A stretch of DNA of 34,113 nt from Lachnospiraceae bacterium UBA3692 (GCA_002372815.1 DFIR01000063.1:1-34113), one strand, 5' to 3'; counted from the first letter of the stretch, positions 25,136 to 32,825 are shown. Notes: generated from the letters alone by a model not told the origin. Program-made: numbers and translations.

Positions 25136-26314
25136 ATGAATAAGAATACCCCCAGGACCATGCGTAGCCCCTCAGCCGGAGGTGCCGCCTCTGCAGCAGC
25201 CCCCGCAAAGAGACGCGGCGCCGGCAGCATGCTCCTGAAGAAAATACAATATCACGCCGTAACGCTGATCATCACGGCGGTGATGATGGTCGGACTGGCA
25301 CTGCTGGCGTATCCGTCTTTCAGTGATTACTGGAACTCTTTTCACCAGAGCCGCGCGATCATGAGATATGCCGAGACCGTGGCGCAGATGGATACGACGA
25401 AATATGAAGAGCTTCTTGCAGCGGCAGAAGCTTACAACGCGCAGCTTGCGGAACGAGGGATCAGCTGGGACGTCACCTCTGTGGAGGAGAACAGCGAAAC
25501 ATATATGTCCCTGTTGAATCTGGACGGATCCGGGATCATGGGCTACATCAACATCCCGAAGATCGACGTGCAGCTGCCGATCTACCACGGGACCGGCGAA
25601 GCGGTCCTGCAGACGGCCATCGGGCATCTGGAGGAGACGTCCCTGCCGGTCGGCGGAGAAGGTTCCCACTGTGTGGTCTCCGGTCACCGGGGGCTGCCGT
25701 CGGCGAGACTTTTCTCCGATCTGGATAAGATGAAGGAGGGCGACACCTTCACGATGTCGATCCTCAATGAGACACTGACCTATCAGGTGGACCAGATCCG
25801 CATCGTGGAGCCCACGGATCTTTCGGAGCTGACGATCCGGGACGGACAGGACCTGGTCACACTGGTAACATGCACACCGTATGGCATCAATACGCATCGT
25901 CTGCTGGTGCGCGCGCACCGCATCGCGAATGCGAGCGGCGAGGCGAGAGTCGTGGCGGACGCGATCCAGATCCGTCCGATCTACATCGCGCCGTTCGTGG
26001 CGGCTCCGATCCTGGTGCTGCTGCTCATTCTGATGCTTCTCATGACAGGGAAGAAGAAAAAGGTGAAAGTTACCGCCGCCGATCGTTATTACCGCGAACG
26101 GCATTTGGAACGGCCGGAGATGGAAGTGACGACGGAGGTCGGGCGCACGATCCTGGAGGATCCGGCGCAGGCGATCCGGGCCGGCGCGAAGTTCCTTGAG
26201 CGGCGGATGCGGAGGCACAAGAACAGACCTGCAGCCGGAGATAAGAGATCGATGGCCGAAGGTGATATACCTGCGGCTGAGGACGAGACACGAAAGGAGC
26301 ACGGAGATGAATAG
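25136..26314 (+). CDS. Class C (pilus-assembling) sortase
   Basis: 392 aa as drawn. The start is uncertain: ATG 25136 has no clear ribosome binding site, and ATG 25160 or 25229 are in frame. The N-terminal membrane helix spans about 40-60 (YHAVTLIITAVMMVGLALLAYP). The sortase domain covers about 130-265, with catalytic His184 (VVSGHRGLPSARLF), Cys246 (TLVTCTPYGINTHRL) and Arg259 (LLVRAHR). A second membrane helix at about 284-306 and a long basic C-terminal tail complete the class C layout. The region before the core (LLNLDGSGIMGYINIPKID) would carry the lid; the canonical DPF/DPW is replaced by a DGSG sequence. It is membrane-bound, links pilin LPSTG to a pilin lysine and builds the shaft. 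Its 3' end overlaps the small pilin gene by 8 bases. Confidence 0.92.
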   Translation: MNKNTPRTMRSPSAGGAASAAAPAKRRGAGSMLLKKIQYHAVTLIITAVMMVGLALLAYPSFSDYWNSFHQSRAIMRYAETVAQMDTTKYEELLAAAEAYNAQLAERGISWDVTSVEENSETYMSLLNLDGSGIMGYINIPKIDVQLPIYHGTGEAVLQTAIGHLEETSLPVGGEGSHCVVSGHRGLPSARLFSDLDKMKEGDTFTMSILNETLTYQVDQIRIVEPTDLSELTIRDGQDLVTLVTCTPYGINTHRLLVRAHRIANASGEARVVADAIQIRPIYIAPFVAAPILVLLLILMLLMTGKKKKVKVTAADRYYRERHLERPEMEVTTEVGRTILEDPAQAIRAGAKFLERRMRRHKNRPAAGDKRSMAEGDIPAAEDETRKEHGDE

Positions 26315-27068
26315 AGGCTTACGGGACCTGAGGACGCGGATCACGGCGCTGATTGCGTCGGCTGCGGTCGCGGTGGGATTGACTGCCGGTCTGTCAGCAG
26401 GGATGGCCAGGACGGTGCTGGCAGCGGAAACCAGTGACAGCAGTGCATCCGACAGTGGCGTCCGCATGGAGATGCTGGATCCCGACGCGATCGGCTCCAT
26501 CGGTGTCACGATCTATGGGGAGGAAGCGGAGCTCGTTCCGGGCGGAACGCTCACGCTTTACAAAGTGGCCGATGTAGTCGTGGACAACGGGTTCAAGTTC
26601 GTCTACGCAGCCGGCTTCGAGACACTGACTGCGCCGCTGATCGAGGATTCTGACCTGACGGCAGATCTCGCGCAGCAGGCGGCGGCCGCAGCAGAGGAAA
26701 ATGGTGCCTCGTCTGTCGACGTGCAGGTGAGTGATGACAACGGTCATGTCACTTTCGCGAACCTGCCTGTCGGTCTGTATCTGGTCGTCGAGACGGCTCC
26801 GGCCCCCGGTTATCTGCCGATTAATCCTTTCCTCGTGACGGTTCCTACGAAGAATTACGAGAAAGGAACTCTGGAGTACAATGTCGATGCTTTCCCGAAG
26901 CCGCCCATCGCGGAGCGGGAGACGACCACTACCGTCACCACAGAGGTGACGACCACCGACCGCATCCCGCAGACCGGCCAGCAGTGGCTGCCTGTATGGG
27001 TCCTCGGAGGCCTGGGAGTGCTTCTGGTTGTCTTTGGGCTGTTCCGCAGGCACAGAGAAGACAGATGA
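26307..27068 (+). CDS. Small IPQTG pilin, probable base or minor subunit
   Basis: 253 aa from ATG 26307, inside the end of the sortase gene, with AAAGGAG 8 bases before. Signal peptide to about residue 39 (TVLAAE). One SpaA-like domain (about 58-190) has ITIYGEEAELVPGGTLTLYKVADV-type strands and an NLPVGLYLVVETAPAPGYLPI E-box region. A Thr-rich linker (TTTTVTTEVTTTDR) precedes IPQTG at 220-224, a hydrophobic helix and RRHREDR. Its small size, single domain and position after the sortase match basal pilins that tie the shaft to peptidoglycan. Translational coupling to the sortase by overlap suggests a fixed ratio. The role is inferred from architecture. Confidence 0.85.
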   Translation: MNRGLRDLRTRITALIASAAVAVGLTAGLSAGMARTVLAAETSDSSASDSGVRMEMLDPDAIGSIGVTIYGEEAELVPGGTLTLYKVADVVVDNGFKFVYAAGFETLTAPLIEDSDLTADLAQQAAAAAEENGASSVDVQVSDDNGHVTFANLPVGLYLVVETAPAPGYLPINPFLVTVPTKNYEKGTLEYNVDAFPKPPIAERETTTTVTTEVTTTDRIPQTGQQWLPVWVLGGLGVLLVVFGLFRRHREDR

Positions 27069-27080
27069 GCTTATAACGCC

Positions 27081-27148
27081 ATATCCCATACTCTATCATA
27101 CACCGGACAGCGGCGCAGGGGACGACTTGTTCTTGTGCGCCGCTGTTC
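27081..27148. repeat. REP-like palindrome A with conserved left flank
   Basis: The flank TATCCCATACTCTATCATA is followed by a 13-base-pair stem (27105-27117 with 27136-27148, one G-U pair) and an 18-base loop containing GACGACTTGTTC. The same flank and loop core recur at 30284-30353 with a different but again self-complementary stem. No T-run follows. It separates the pilus locus from the right-hand surface module. Confidence 0.65.
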
Positions 27149-27209
27149 ACAACCTTCTCTGCGCAGTCCTGCGCGTCCGAACACAAGGAGACAGAAAGGA
27201 GATCCACCC

Positions 27210-27320
27210 ATGAAAAGAGACAAGTACGAGAGCGCGGAGTTGGAGATCATCCGTTTCGACACAGCGGATGTGATCACGACGAGTCCCGGAGACGACACAG
27301 ATATCGATACGGAGATGTAA
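27210..27320 (+). CDS. 36-aa acidic peptide with a DVITTS motif, copy 2
   Basis: AAAGGAG 8 bases before ATG 27210. The peptide starts MKRDKYESAELEIIRF, carries DVITTSPGDDTDID and ends TEM. It matches the 37-aa peptide at 476-589 over its whole length; the last residues differ (TDIDTEM against TPIDPFEP). There is no signal sequence or cysteine. An intrinsic terminator 52 bases after the stop (27372-27408) separates it from the transglutaminase-fold gene, so it may be a short transcript of its own or a leader ORF for that gene. Function unknown to me. Confidence 0.75.
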   Translation: MKRDKYESAELEIIRFDTADVITTSPGDDTDIDTEM

Positions 27321-27371
27321 GTGCTCCTGAACAACAAGACGCGCTTCTTCCCGGCAGGGGAGAAGGAACGG

Positions 27372-27408
27372 ATGCCGCACCACTCCGGAGTGGTGGTACG
27401 GCATTTTT
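27372..27408 (+). terminator. Intrinsic terminator or attenuator between the peptide gene and the surface-protein gene
   Basis: ATGCCG (27372-27377) pairs with CGGCAT (27399-27404), enclosing the palindrome CACCACTCCGGAGTGGTG (27378-27395). Five T at 27404-27408 follow. It is a strong plus-strand hairpin placed 46 bases before the next start codon. Confidence 0.8.
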
Positions 27409-27453
27409 GCAGTTCGTTAATGGGCTTCACACAAGGGAAAGGGGTAAGATCAC

Positions 27454-29838
27454 ATGAGCAAAGGAACGAAATGGCTCACATGTCTGCTGGCAGTCTCTCT
27501 GATCATGTGTCAGATGTCGGCCGTCGTTTCCGGGGCGGAGGTTGTGGAACAGGCTGCGGAGTCACCGTCTGAAGAGGCGCCTGCGGAACTTCCCGCCGAA
27601 GAGGCGCAGGATCCTGCGGAGCAGACAGAGAAGGAGACAGTCTCTGAGGCGGAGACATCCCTCCCTTCTGCGGAAGAGCATGTGAAAGTGCAGAAAGAAA
27701 CAGAGCCCAGGTATGACGACCTGTTCAGCGAAGGCACTTCGGACCTGTGGGAGCAGTATGCGCAGAAGCTTTTCTACGGCAGCACTGCCCCGGCACCTTC
27801 TGTCAAGCTGAAGGCGGCCCGGAACACCGGCGCAAGGCTGACAGGCCAGGACCGGGTCATCTATGATGCGATCCGGACCGCTGCGGCGGAGATCGCGGAC
27901 GGGCAGAGAGCTTCGTCGATCGTCGAGGTGTCTCTTGCGGATCTCGGTGTCCGGAGCGGAGAAGAGAATGGATATACGGCAGCAGAACTGGGGCTGGAGT
28001 ATATCTATGACTGGGAGACGGAGGAATGGAATCCGGAACTTGAAGACAAGATCCATAGCCTTCTGCCTTATGACTTCTCGAAGATCAAAGCCTGCCTGAT
28101 GGCAGACTGCCCGTATGAATTTTACTGGGCTTCCGGAGAAACGAAACACGGGGATGCCGGATACTCTACGGATGGAGACTACTTATTTTTCACTACGGAC
28201 AGGATCGCCTTCCGCTTCACCGTCGAGAGCAAGTACAGGGCGGATGCGGCAGATCCGTACTCGGTGAACACGGAGCTTACCGGACAGGCTTCCGCGGCGA
28301 AAGCCTGCGCGGACAGGATCATCGCAGAGGCGGCCGGGAAGACAGATACAGAGAAGCTCCTTTACTACAAGGAGAAGATCTGTGATCTCGTCGTCTATAA
28401 TCGTGATGCGGCGGCGCATTCCGACACTTATGAGGACCGCGGGCCGTGGGCGCTCATCTATGTTTTTGACGAGGATCCGGATACCAACGTTGTGTGCGAG
28501 GGGTACTCGGAGGCATTCCAGTATCTGTGTGATCACACGGATTTTGCCAGCAGTAGGATCAAGGTCTACTGTGTGACGGGAACGATGAACGGCGGGACCG
28601 GAGCAGGCGCACATAAGTGGAACATCGTCCACATGGATGACGGGTACAACTATATCGCCGATATCACGAACTCCGACGAGGGAAGCGTCGGCAGTGACGG
28701 CAAGCTGTTTCTGAAGGGAATGAGCGGGAACGTCGCTGACGGCTATTCTCTCAGCTGGGAGAAGCGGGAGGAGTCGGTGACGAATCCGGACGGGAGCATC
28801 TCGACGACCATTTATCCCGCCGGTTCGATCAGCTACACATATGATAAAGAGACCAAAGCGCTCTATTCGGATACTGACCTGACGCTCTCCGCCCTGGACT
28901 ACGGGCAGAATACACCGGTCGAGGAGCCGGAACCGGCCTCTCTGTACGGCGCGAGCCTGCGCCTGACCGGCGACATCGGCGTGAACTTCTACTATGAGTT
29001 CACGGATGAGATGCTCGGGGACCCCGGCGCGGCTGTGCAGGTCACGGTCGGGGAGGGGGCGGCGCAGACTTTCTCCCTTTCGGATGCCGCGATCGACACC
29101 ACGAGCGTATCCGGAAAAACATTATACAAATTCACCTGCTACGTCGCGGCCAAGCAGATGAAGGACCAGATCGTGGTGCAGGCCCTCGGGACGGACTACG
29201 CAGAGGAGCCGCACACATACAGCATCCGCAAATATGCCGACAACATCCTTGCGAAGGAGACTTCTTCGGCGGAACTGAAATACCTGGTCCGCGTCATGAT
29301 GCTTTATGGAGCCAATGCGCAGGCGTATCTGAATTACAACACCGCGAATCCTGCGGACGCCGGTCTTGATAATGCGGATGTCACCGATGCCGCGGAGGCG
29401 CTGACCCCGGAGGACCTTTCCGCCTATCAGTCGTCCAAGACGGAGATGCCGGAAGGGATTACGCTCTACGGGGCGAACCTGTCTCTCAAGTCCGAGACCG
29501 TGCTGCGGTTCCACTTCGAGCTGCAGGAGGGCCACGACATTTCCGAATACACCTTCCAGGTGAATGGCGCCGGCGGCTATACGCCGGTCCTGAAGAACGG
29601 CCGCTACTGCATCGAGATCAACAACGTGCGCGCGCAGGATCTGGACGTGCTCTACACCGTCACGGTTTCGGACGGCAGCGGCAACAGCGGCTCCGTGACA
29701 TACGGCGCCATGACCTACGTCCGCAACATCCTGAAAGCAGGGACCGACAAGTACAGCCAGGCGCTGATCGACACCTGCAGAAGCCTCTGCCTCTATAACC
29801 GGGCAGCGGAAGCCTATCTGGCTGTGAAGGGAAGATGA
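27454..29838 (+). CDS. Secreted protein with transglutaminase-like fold, copy 2
   Basis: 794 aa, with GGGGTAAGATCAC before ATG (GGGAAAGGGG about 10 bases upstream). Signal peptide about 1-29 (MSKGTKWLTCLLAVSLIMCQMS). A Glu/Ala/Pro linker (about 30-85) precedes a transglutaminase-like domain with Cys348 (VVCEGYSEAFQYLC), His387 (AHKWNIVHMDDG) and Asp403 (YIADITNSDEG). Two C-terminal beta modules start YGASLRLTGDIGVNFYYEF and YGANLSLKSETVLRFHFEL. It is closely similar to the 1148-3583 product across the whole length; the linker is the most different part. No sorting signal is present. It is probably a secreted enzyme acting at the surface; cross-linking, proteolysis and cell-wall activity are all compatible with the fold. 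Its stop overlaps the next start (ATGA). Confidence 0.88.
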   Translation: MSKGTKWLTCLLAVSLIMCQMSAVVSGAEVVEQAAESPSEEAPAELPAEEAQDPAEQTEKETVSEAETSLPSAEEHVKVQKETEPRYDDLFSEGTSDLWEQYAQKLFYGSTAPAPSVKLKAARNTGARLTGQDRVIYDAIRTAAAEIADGQRASSIVEVSLADLGVRSGEENGYTAAELGLEYIYDWETEEWNPELEDKIHSLLPYDFSKIKACLMADCPYEFYWASGETKHGDAGYSTDGDYLFFTTDRIAFRFTVESKYRADAADPYSVNTELTGQASAAKACADRIIAEAAGKTDTEKLLYYKEKICDLVVYNRDAAAHSDTYEDRGPWALIYVFDEDPDTNVVCEGYSEAFQYLCDHTDFASSRIKVYCVTGTMNGGTGAGAHKWNIVHMDDGYNYIADITNSDEGSVGSDGKLFLKGMSGNVADGYSLSWEKREESVTNPDGSISTTIYPAGSISYTYDKETKALYSDTDLTLSALDYGQNTPVEEPEPASLYGASLRLTGDIGVNFYYEFTDEMLGDPGAAVQVTVGEGAAQTFSLSDAAIDTTSVSGKTLYKFTCYVAAKQMKDQIVVQALGTDYAEEPHTYSIRKYADNILAKETSSAELKYLVRVMMLYGANAQAYLNYNTANPADAGLDNADVTDAAEALTPEDLSAYQSSKTEMPEGITLYGANLSLKSETVLRFHFELQEGHDISEYTFQVNGAGGYTPVLKNGRYCIEINNVRAQDLDVLYTVTVSDGSGNSGSVTYGAMTYVRNILKAGTDKYSQALIDTCRSLCLYNRAAEAYLAVKGR

Positions 29839-30272
29839 GGCAGATGAAGCCCGGGCGCACCGCGAGGATCATCGCGCAGGGGACGGTTCTCTGCGCGATC
29901 CTGCTCCTTTGCGGGCTGGCGATGTTCTTCTTCAGAAACGGGGGAGAGGGGCAGCCCGCTGCGAAGTCAGCAGCAGAGACGCAGACAGCAGAGCCTTCGG
30001 GGGAAGAGCAGGCGGCGGAAGAAGTGACTGAGCGGACCACAGCCGGGCAGAGCACCGGGGAAAGAACGGAAATATCTACGGCGGACCAGATCTCTGAGGA
30101 TGACAGCAGTTCCGGCGAGGGTGCATCTGTCCCCGAGGATACACGCGCAGACGACAGCACCGCGATCGACACGGATCTGGGCACAGCCGAAGAGGCTGCA
30201 CCACAGGCGCTTCCGGCAGCAGAACCTGCGGAGGAAGAGGATATCGAGCTGCCGATCGATGTGCTGGAGTGA
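29835..30272 (+). CDS. Small membrane-anchored acidic protein, copy 2
   Basis: 145 aa, starting within the ATGA overlap at the end of the transglutaminase-fold gene; a second in-frame ATG at 29844 is possible. A basic N-terminus (MRQMKPGRTAR) and one membrane helix (about 12-33, IIAQGTVLCAILLLCGLAMFFF) precede a disordered tail rich in Glu, Ala, Thr and Ser that ends EEEDIELPIDVLE. It is built like the 708-1103 product and shares the C-terminal Pro-Ile-Asp-x-hydrophobic-Glu ending. Strict coupling to the secreted enzyme gene points to a joint function at the cell surface. Gene order differs from the left module, where the acidic protein gene comes before the enzyme gene. Confidence 0.75.
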   Translation: MRQMKPGRTARIIAQGTVLCAILLLCGLAMFFFRNGGEGQPAAKSAAETQTAEPSGEEQAAEEVTERTTAGQSTGERTEISTADQISEDDSSSGEGASVPEDTRADDSTAIDTDLGTAEEAAPQALPAAEPAEEEDIELPIDVLE

Positions 30273-30283
30273 AGAACTACGAG

Positions 30284-30353
30284 GTATCCCATACTCCATC
30301 ATATAAAGAGCAGCCGCGCAAAGGATGACTTGTTCCTTTTGCGCGGCTGCTCT
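30284..30353. repeat. REP-like palindrome B with conserved left flank
   Basis: The flank TATCCCATACTCCATCATA is followed by a perfect 16-base-pair stem (30307-30322 with 30338-30353) around a loop with GATGACTTGTTCC. The flank and loop match palindrome A at 27081-27148, while the stem bases differ on both arms together. It sits after the last gene of the right-hand module and may help end its transcript, although the T-run is absent on the plus strand. Confidence 0.65.
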
Positions 30354-30395
30354 GTGCGAAGGGGCAGGTATCCCCCCGACAATATCCAGGCGAGA

Positions 30396-30836
30396 TCAAC
30401 CGGCAGCCTTCGGCGCCCCATACTCACGTTCCATCGCTTCACAAGAGATAACCCATTGCTTGCCGAATTTGCAGACGTCGATACCGTTGATCAGTTTCCC
30501 GTAAGCGATTGCTTTTCGAAGGGTGCTCTCGTTGAGTCCCCATAGCTGCGTGGCGTCGCTGAATGCCATCAGGCCATCGAAGGGCGTTTGGATAGTCTCG
30601 CCGTGAAGGAAGAGCTCATCACACGCAATGTCGATGTCATCGTTCCAGATGATGCCATAACCGCCGATATCTACAGTCACAGAAGAGAACAGGTCCGGGT
30701 GTTCCTTCAATGGAAGGAACATGGGAAAGCTTTCAAACAGCGGCTTGATGTCATAGCGTTTTGTTACACCTTCAGAAAACTGAATGGTGAGCATATAGTC
30801 TGGCAGTGGGGTGACACTTTTAATTTTATGAAACAT
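30396..30836 (-). CDS. DUF2442 protein with a C-terminal helix-turn-helix-like domain
   Basis: 146 aa, read leftward from 30836, where AAGGAGG lies 6 bases before ATG; the open frame extends upstream to 30869 without a better site. Residues 1-80 match the DUF2442 pattern (VTPLPDYMLTIQFSEGVTKRYDIKPL ... DIGGYGIIWNDDIDIACDELF). Residues about 90-140 resemble a small DNA-binding-like domain of toxin-antitoxin or phage proteins (LWGLNESTLRKAIAYGKLING ... KFGKQWVISCEAMEREYG). DUF2442 proteins often pair with DUF4160 partners as putative toxin-antitoxin modules. No partner ORF is visible here, so this is a solitary copy or a regulator. It is transcribed against the flanking surface-protein genes. 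Confidence 0.8.
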   Translation of the reverse strand: MFHKIKSVTPLPDYMLTIQFSEGVTKRYDIKPLFESFPMFLPLKEHPDLFSSVTVDIGGYGIIWNDDIDIACDELFLHGETIQTPFDGLMAFSDATQLWGLNESTLRKAIAYGKLINGIDVCKFGKQWVISCEAMEREYGAPKAAG

Positions 30837-30915
30837 GGGAGACCTCCTTCTATATACACAGAATATCACGATAACGTGACATGGTCAAGATGCAGGACAT
30901 TTCCGACCGCAGAAA

Positions 30916-30985
30916 GACCGCGCAGGGGACGGTTCTCTGCGCGGATTGTATACACACCGCGCAGAGAACCGTCCCCTGCGCGGTC
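30916..30985. repeat. Perfect 29-bp inverted repeat (REP/MITE-like)
   Basis: Arms 30916-30944 and 30957-30985 are perfect reverse complements around a 12-base spacer (ATTGTATACACA). The core CGCAGGGGACGGTTCTCTGC belongs to a palindrome type often scattered in Clostridia intergenic regions. A damaged partial copy (TGCGCGGTCCGTGGAGAACC) follows at about 30988-31016. There is no coding capacity. Confidence 0.85.
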
Positions 30986-31046
30986 CCTGCGCGGTCCGTG
31001 GAGAACCGTCCTCCTGCATAAAACTTGCATAAATCCCTGTACAGTC

Positions 31047-31075
31047 TTTACAATTCCATAATATTCCGATATTAT
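31047..31075 (+). promoter_or_regulatory. Promoter for the second recombinase gene
   Basis: TTTACA (31047-31052), a 17-base spacer and TATTAT (31070-31075) form a sigma-A-type promoter about 80-90 bases before the coding start. The -10 is the right arm of a 7-base inverted repeat ATAATAT-TCCG-ATATTAT (31058-31075), which could be an operator. Confidence 0.6.
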
Positions 31076-31167
31076 TCCATCAAAAAGGAACAGAAATAAC
31101 CCAAAATCTACTAACAGGTCACTAACGACCAGAGTTGTCAGATTTTTGAAAGGCCGTGGTTCACGTG

Positions 31168-32106
31168 ATGGATAGTAATTGGAAACCGCCGGGAAGGATC
31201 ACGGCTGTGCCGACGGAGGAAGCTCTGGAAGAGTTCCGCCTGTACCTGTACGAGCAGGAGCGGAGCGCAGCGACGATCGAGAGGTATGTGCGGGATGCGA
31301 GGCGGTTTCTGGCGTTCTGCAGGCAGAACATGCAGGAACAGGCGGGGGATGACGGGGAGACCCTGCAGGTCCGGAAGCGGTCGGAGAAGTCACTGGTGCT
31401 GCTGTACAAGGATAAGCTGGAGCATAAATATGCGCCGGGCAGCGTCAATACAATGCTGGCGTCGGTGAATGCCTTTCTGCGGTACATGGGCAGGGAGGAT
31501 CTGCTGGTGCGGCACCTCAGGGACCAGCATGCCCATGTGCGGTTCGACCGGCGGGAACTGACGGTGGAGGAAGTACGGCGGATGGCGGCCTGCGGAATGC
31601 AGAGCAGAAACATCGCCGGACTGAGCATGATGGCGCTGGCCTTTACCGGGGCGCGTGTCAGTGAGCTGCATTTCTTCACGGTCGAGAGTGTGAACAAAGG
31701 CATCGTGGAGATCCGCAACAAAGGCAAAACACGCCGGATCCTCCTCCCCCGGCAGCTGCAGATGCTCCTTCTGGACTACATTCATAACCGGGACCTGAAA
31801 GAAGGAGAGATCTTCCTGACGAAAGGCCGGCGTCCCATCAACCGCAGCAACTTCTACCGCTCACTCAAGGTGCTCGCCCGGAAGTCCGGAGTGCCTGAAG
31901 AAAAAGCATATCCTCACAATTTCCGCCATTTCTTTGCCCGGATGTACTATAATAGGACCAGGGATCTGACCGGACTGGCGGACCTGCTGGGCCACAGCAG
32001 CGTCAATGTGACACGCATCTACACGGCGGATCCGCAGGAGAGATATCTGGACACGCTGGAGGATCTGTTCCGGGAGGTGATGCCGGAGGAGGATAAAGAT
32101 ACATGA
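31168..32106 (+). CDS. Second tyrosine recombinase, paralogue of the first
   Basis: 312 aa from ATG 31168. GTG at 31156 or 31165 is also possible, since the only purine site, GAAAGG at 31148-31153, suits none of the three perfectly. Core-binding domain about 15-120 (EEFRLYLYEQERSAATIERYVRDARRF). Catalytic residues: Arg163 (GARVSEL), His250/Arg253 (HNFRHFF), His276 (LGHSS), Tyr285 (VTRIYT), with GKTRRI as the hairpin lysine region. It is strongly similar to the 5024-6154 product, with a normal-length C-terminus. It probably performs inversion or integration at short sites. I found no inverted site pair next to it like the one at 6001-6280, so its target is unclear. The downstream small ORF overlaps its stop (ATGA). 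Confidence 0.9.
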   Translation: MDSNWKPPGRITAVPTEEALEEFRLYLYEQERSAATIERYVRDARRFLAFCRQNMQEQAGDDGETLQVRKRSEKSLVLLYKDKLEHKYAPGSVNTMLASVNAFLRYMGREDLLVRHLRDQHAHVRFDRRELTVEEVRRMAACGMQSRNIAGLSMMALAFTGARVSELHFFTVESVNKGIVEIRNKGKTRRILLPRQLQMLLLDYIHNRDLKEGEIFLTKGRRPINRSNFYRSLKVLARKSGVPEEKAYPHNFRHFFARMYYNRTRDLTGLADLLGHSSVNVTRIYTADPQERYLDTLEDLFREVMPEEDKDT

Positions 32107-32369
32107 CACGCGGTGAATATCGGGCCTGCCTCCGCCGTCTGGAGCAGCTGCAGGATCAGATGACAGATCTTCTTGTGGAGATGGAACTGCGCAGCGGACG
32201 CGACACAAAAGAAGCCTTCGACACCTGGTGGGATACCGAAGGCAATATGCGCAGATATTTCGACATGAAGGCCGAGACGGAACGGATCGGCCAGCGCCTG
32301 CACTACGCCGAACTTCTCGGCGAACTGCCGGAAGACACCGGTGAGGTCGCAATGCGGCCGAGGCAGTAA
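32103..32369 (+). CDS. Small helical protein coupled to the second recombinase
   Basis: 88 aa, its start in the ATGA overlap with the recombinase stop. The sequence is largely charged and helical (MTRGEYRACLRRLEQLQDQMTDLLVEMEL ... WWDTEGNMRRYFDMKAETERIGQRLHYAELLGELPED). No signal peptide, membrane segment or recognised motif. Tight coupling suggests an accessory factor of the recombinase, for example a directionality or architectural protein, but there is no direct evidence. No counterpart follows the first recombinase. Confidence 0.65.
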   Translation: MTRGEYRACLRRLEQLQDQMTDLLVEMELRSGRDTKEAFDTWWDTEGNMRRYFDMKAETERIGQRLHYAELLGELPEDTGEVAMRPRQ

Positions 32370-32370
32370 T

Positions 32371-32794
32371 ATCGGGATGAGATACTTGTCTCACTAATCA
32401 TCCAGAATGTGGGAAGCAGTCTGTTTAGGATGCAATTCCGACTTCAGAAATAATCCTGGATGAAGAAAGCGAGCGGTTCGGGATGCAATTTCAGCTTCAG
32501 AAATAATCCCGAATGAAGGAAGAGAGCAGTTCGGGATGCAATTTCAGCTTCAGGAATAATCCCGAATGAAGGAAGAGAGCAGTTCGGGATGCAATTTCGG
32601 CTTCAGGAATAATCCCGAATGAAGGAAGAGAGCAGTTCGGGATGCAATTTCAGCTTCAGAAATAATCCTGGATGAAGGAAGCGAGCAGTTTAGGATGCAA
32701 TACCGGCTTCGGAAATAATCCTGAACAATGGAAACAATTCATTTAGGATGCTTTCGGGTTCGAAACAGAAATATACGCATAGTAATAAACGAAA
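32371..32794 (+). repeat. Eight-unit 53-bp tandem repeat array of hairpins
   Basis: Units begin at 32371, 32424, 32477, 32530, 32583, 32636, 32689 and 32742: exactly 53 bp each, with the first degenerate and the last truncated. Each central unit has an outer stem TTCGGGAT with ATCCCGAA and an inner stem ATTTC with GAAAT around AGCTTCA, then a linker GAAGGAAGAGAGCAG. Stem changes in several units (TTTAGGAT with ATCCTGGA or ATCCTGAA; ATTTC with GGAAT) keep pairing through G-U on the plus strand. The period is not a multiple of three and no long ORF spans it, so it is not a coding repeat. Confidence 0.85.
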
Positions 32795-32825
32795 ATACGG
32801 CCAATAACCGAATCTACTCATAAAG

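Noticed and set aside
30588..31061. 157-codon plus-strand ORF
   Set aside because: Antisense to the DUF2442 gene and running through the 29-bp inverted repeat; no ribosome binding site.
31117..31145. Imperfect inverted repeat (AGGTC-ACTAAC-GACC) before the second recombinase as a recombination site
   Set aside because: Arms are only four or five bases and no second copy was found in the window. Too weak to call.
32371..32794. CRISPR array
   Set aside because: The units are contiguous 53-bp repeats without unique spacers, and no cas genes are present.
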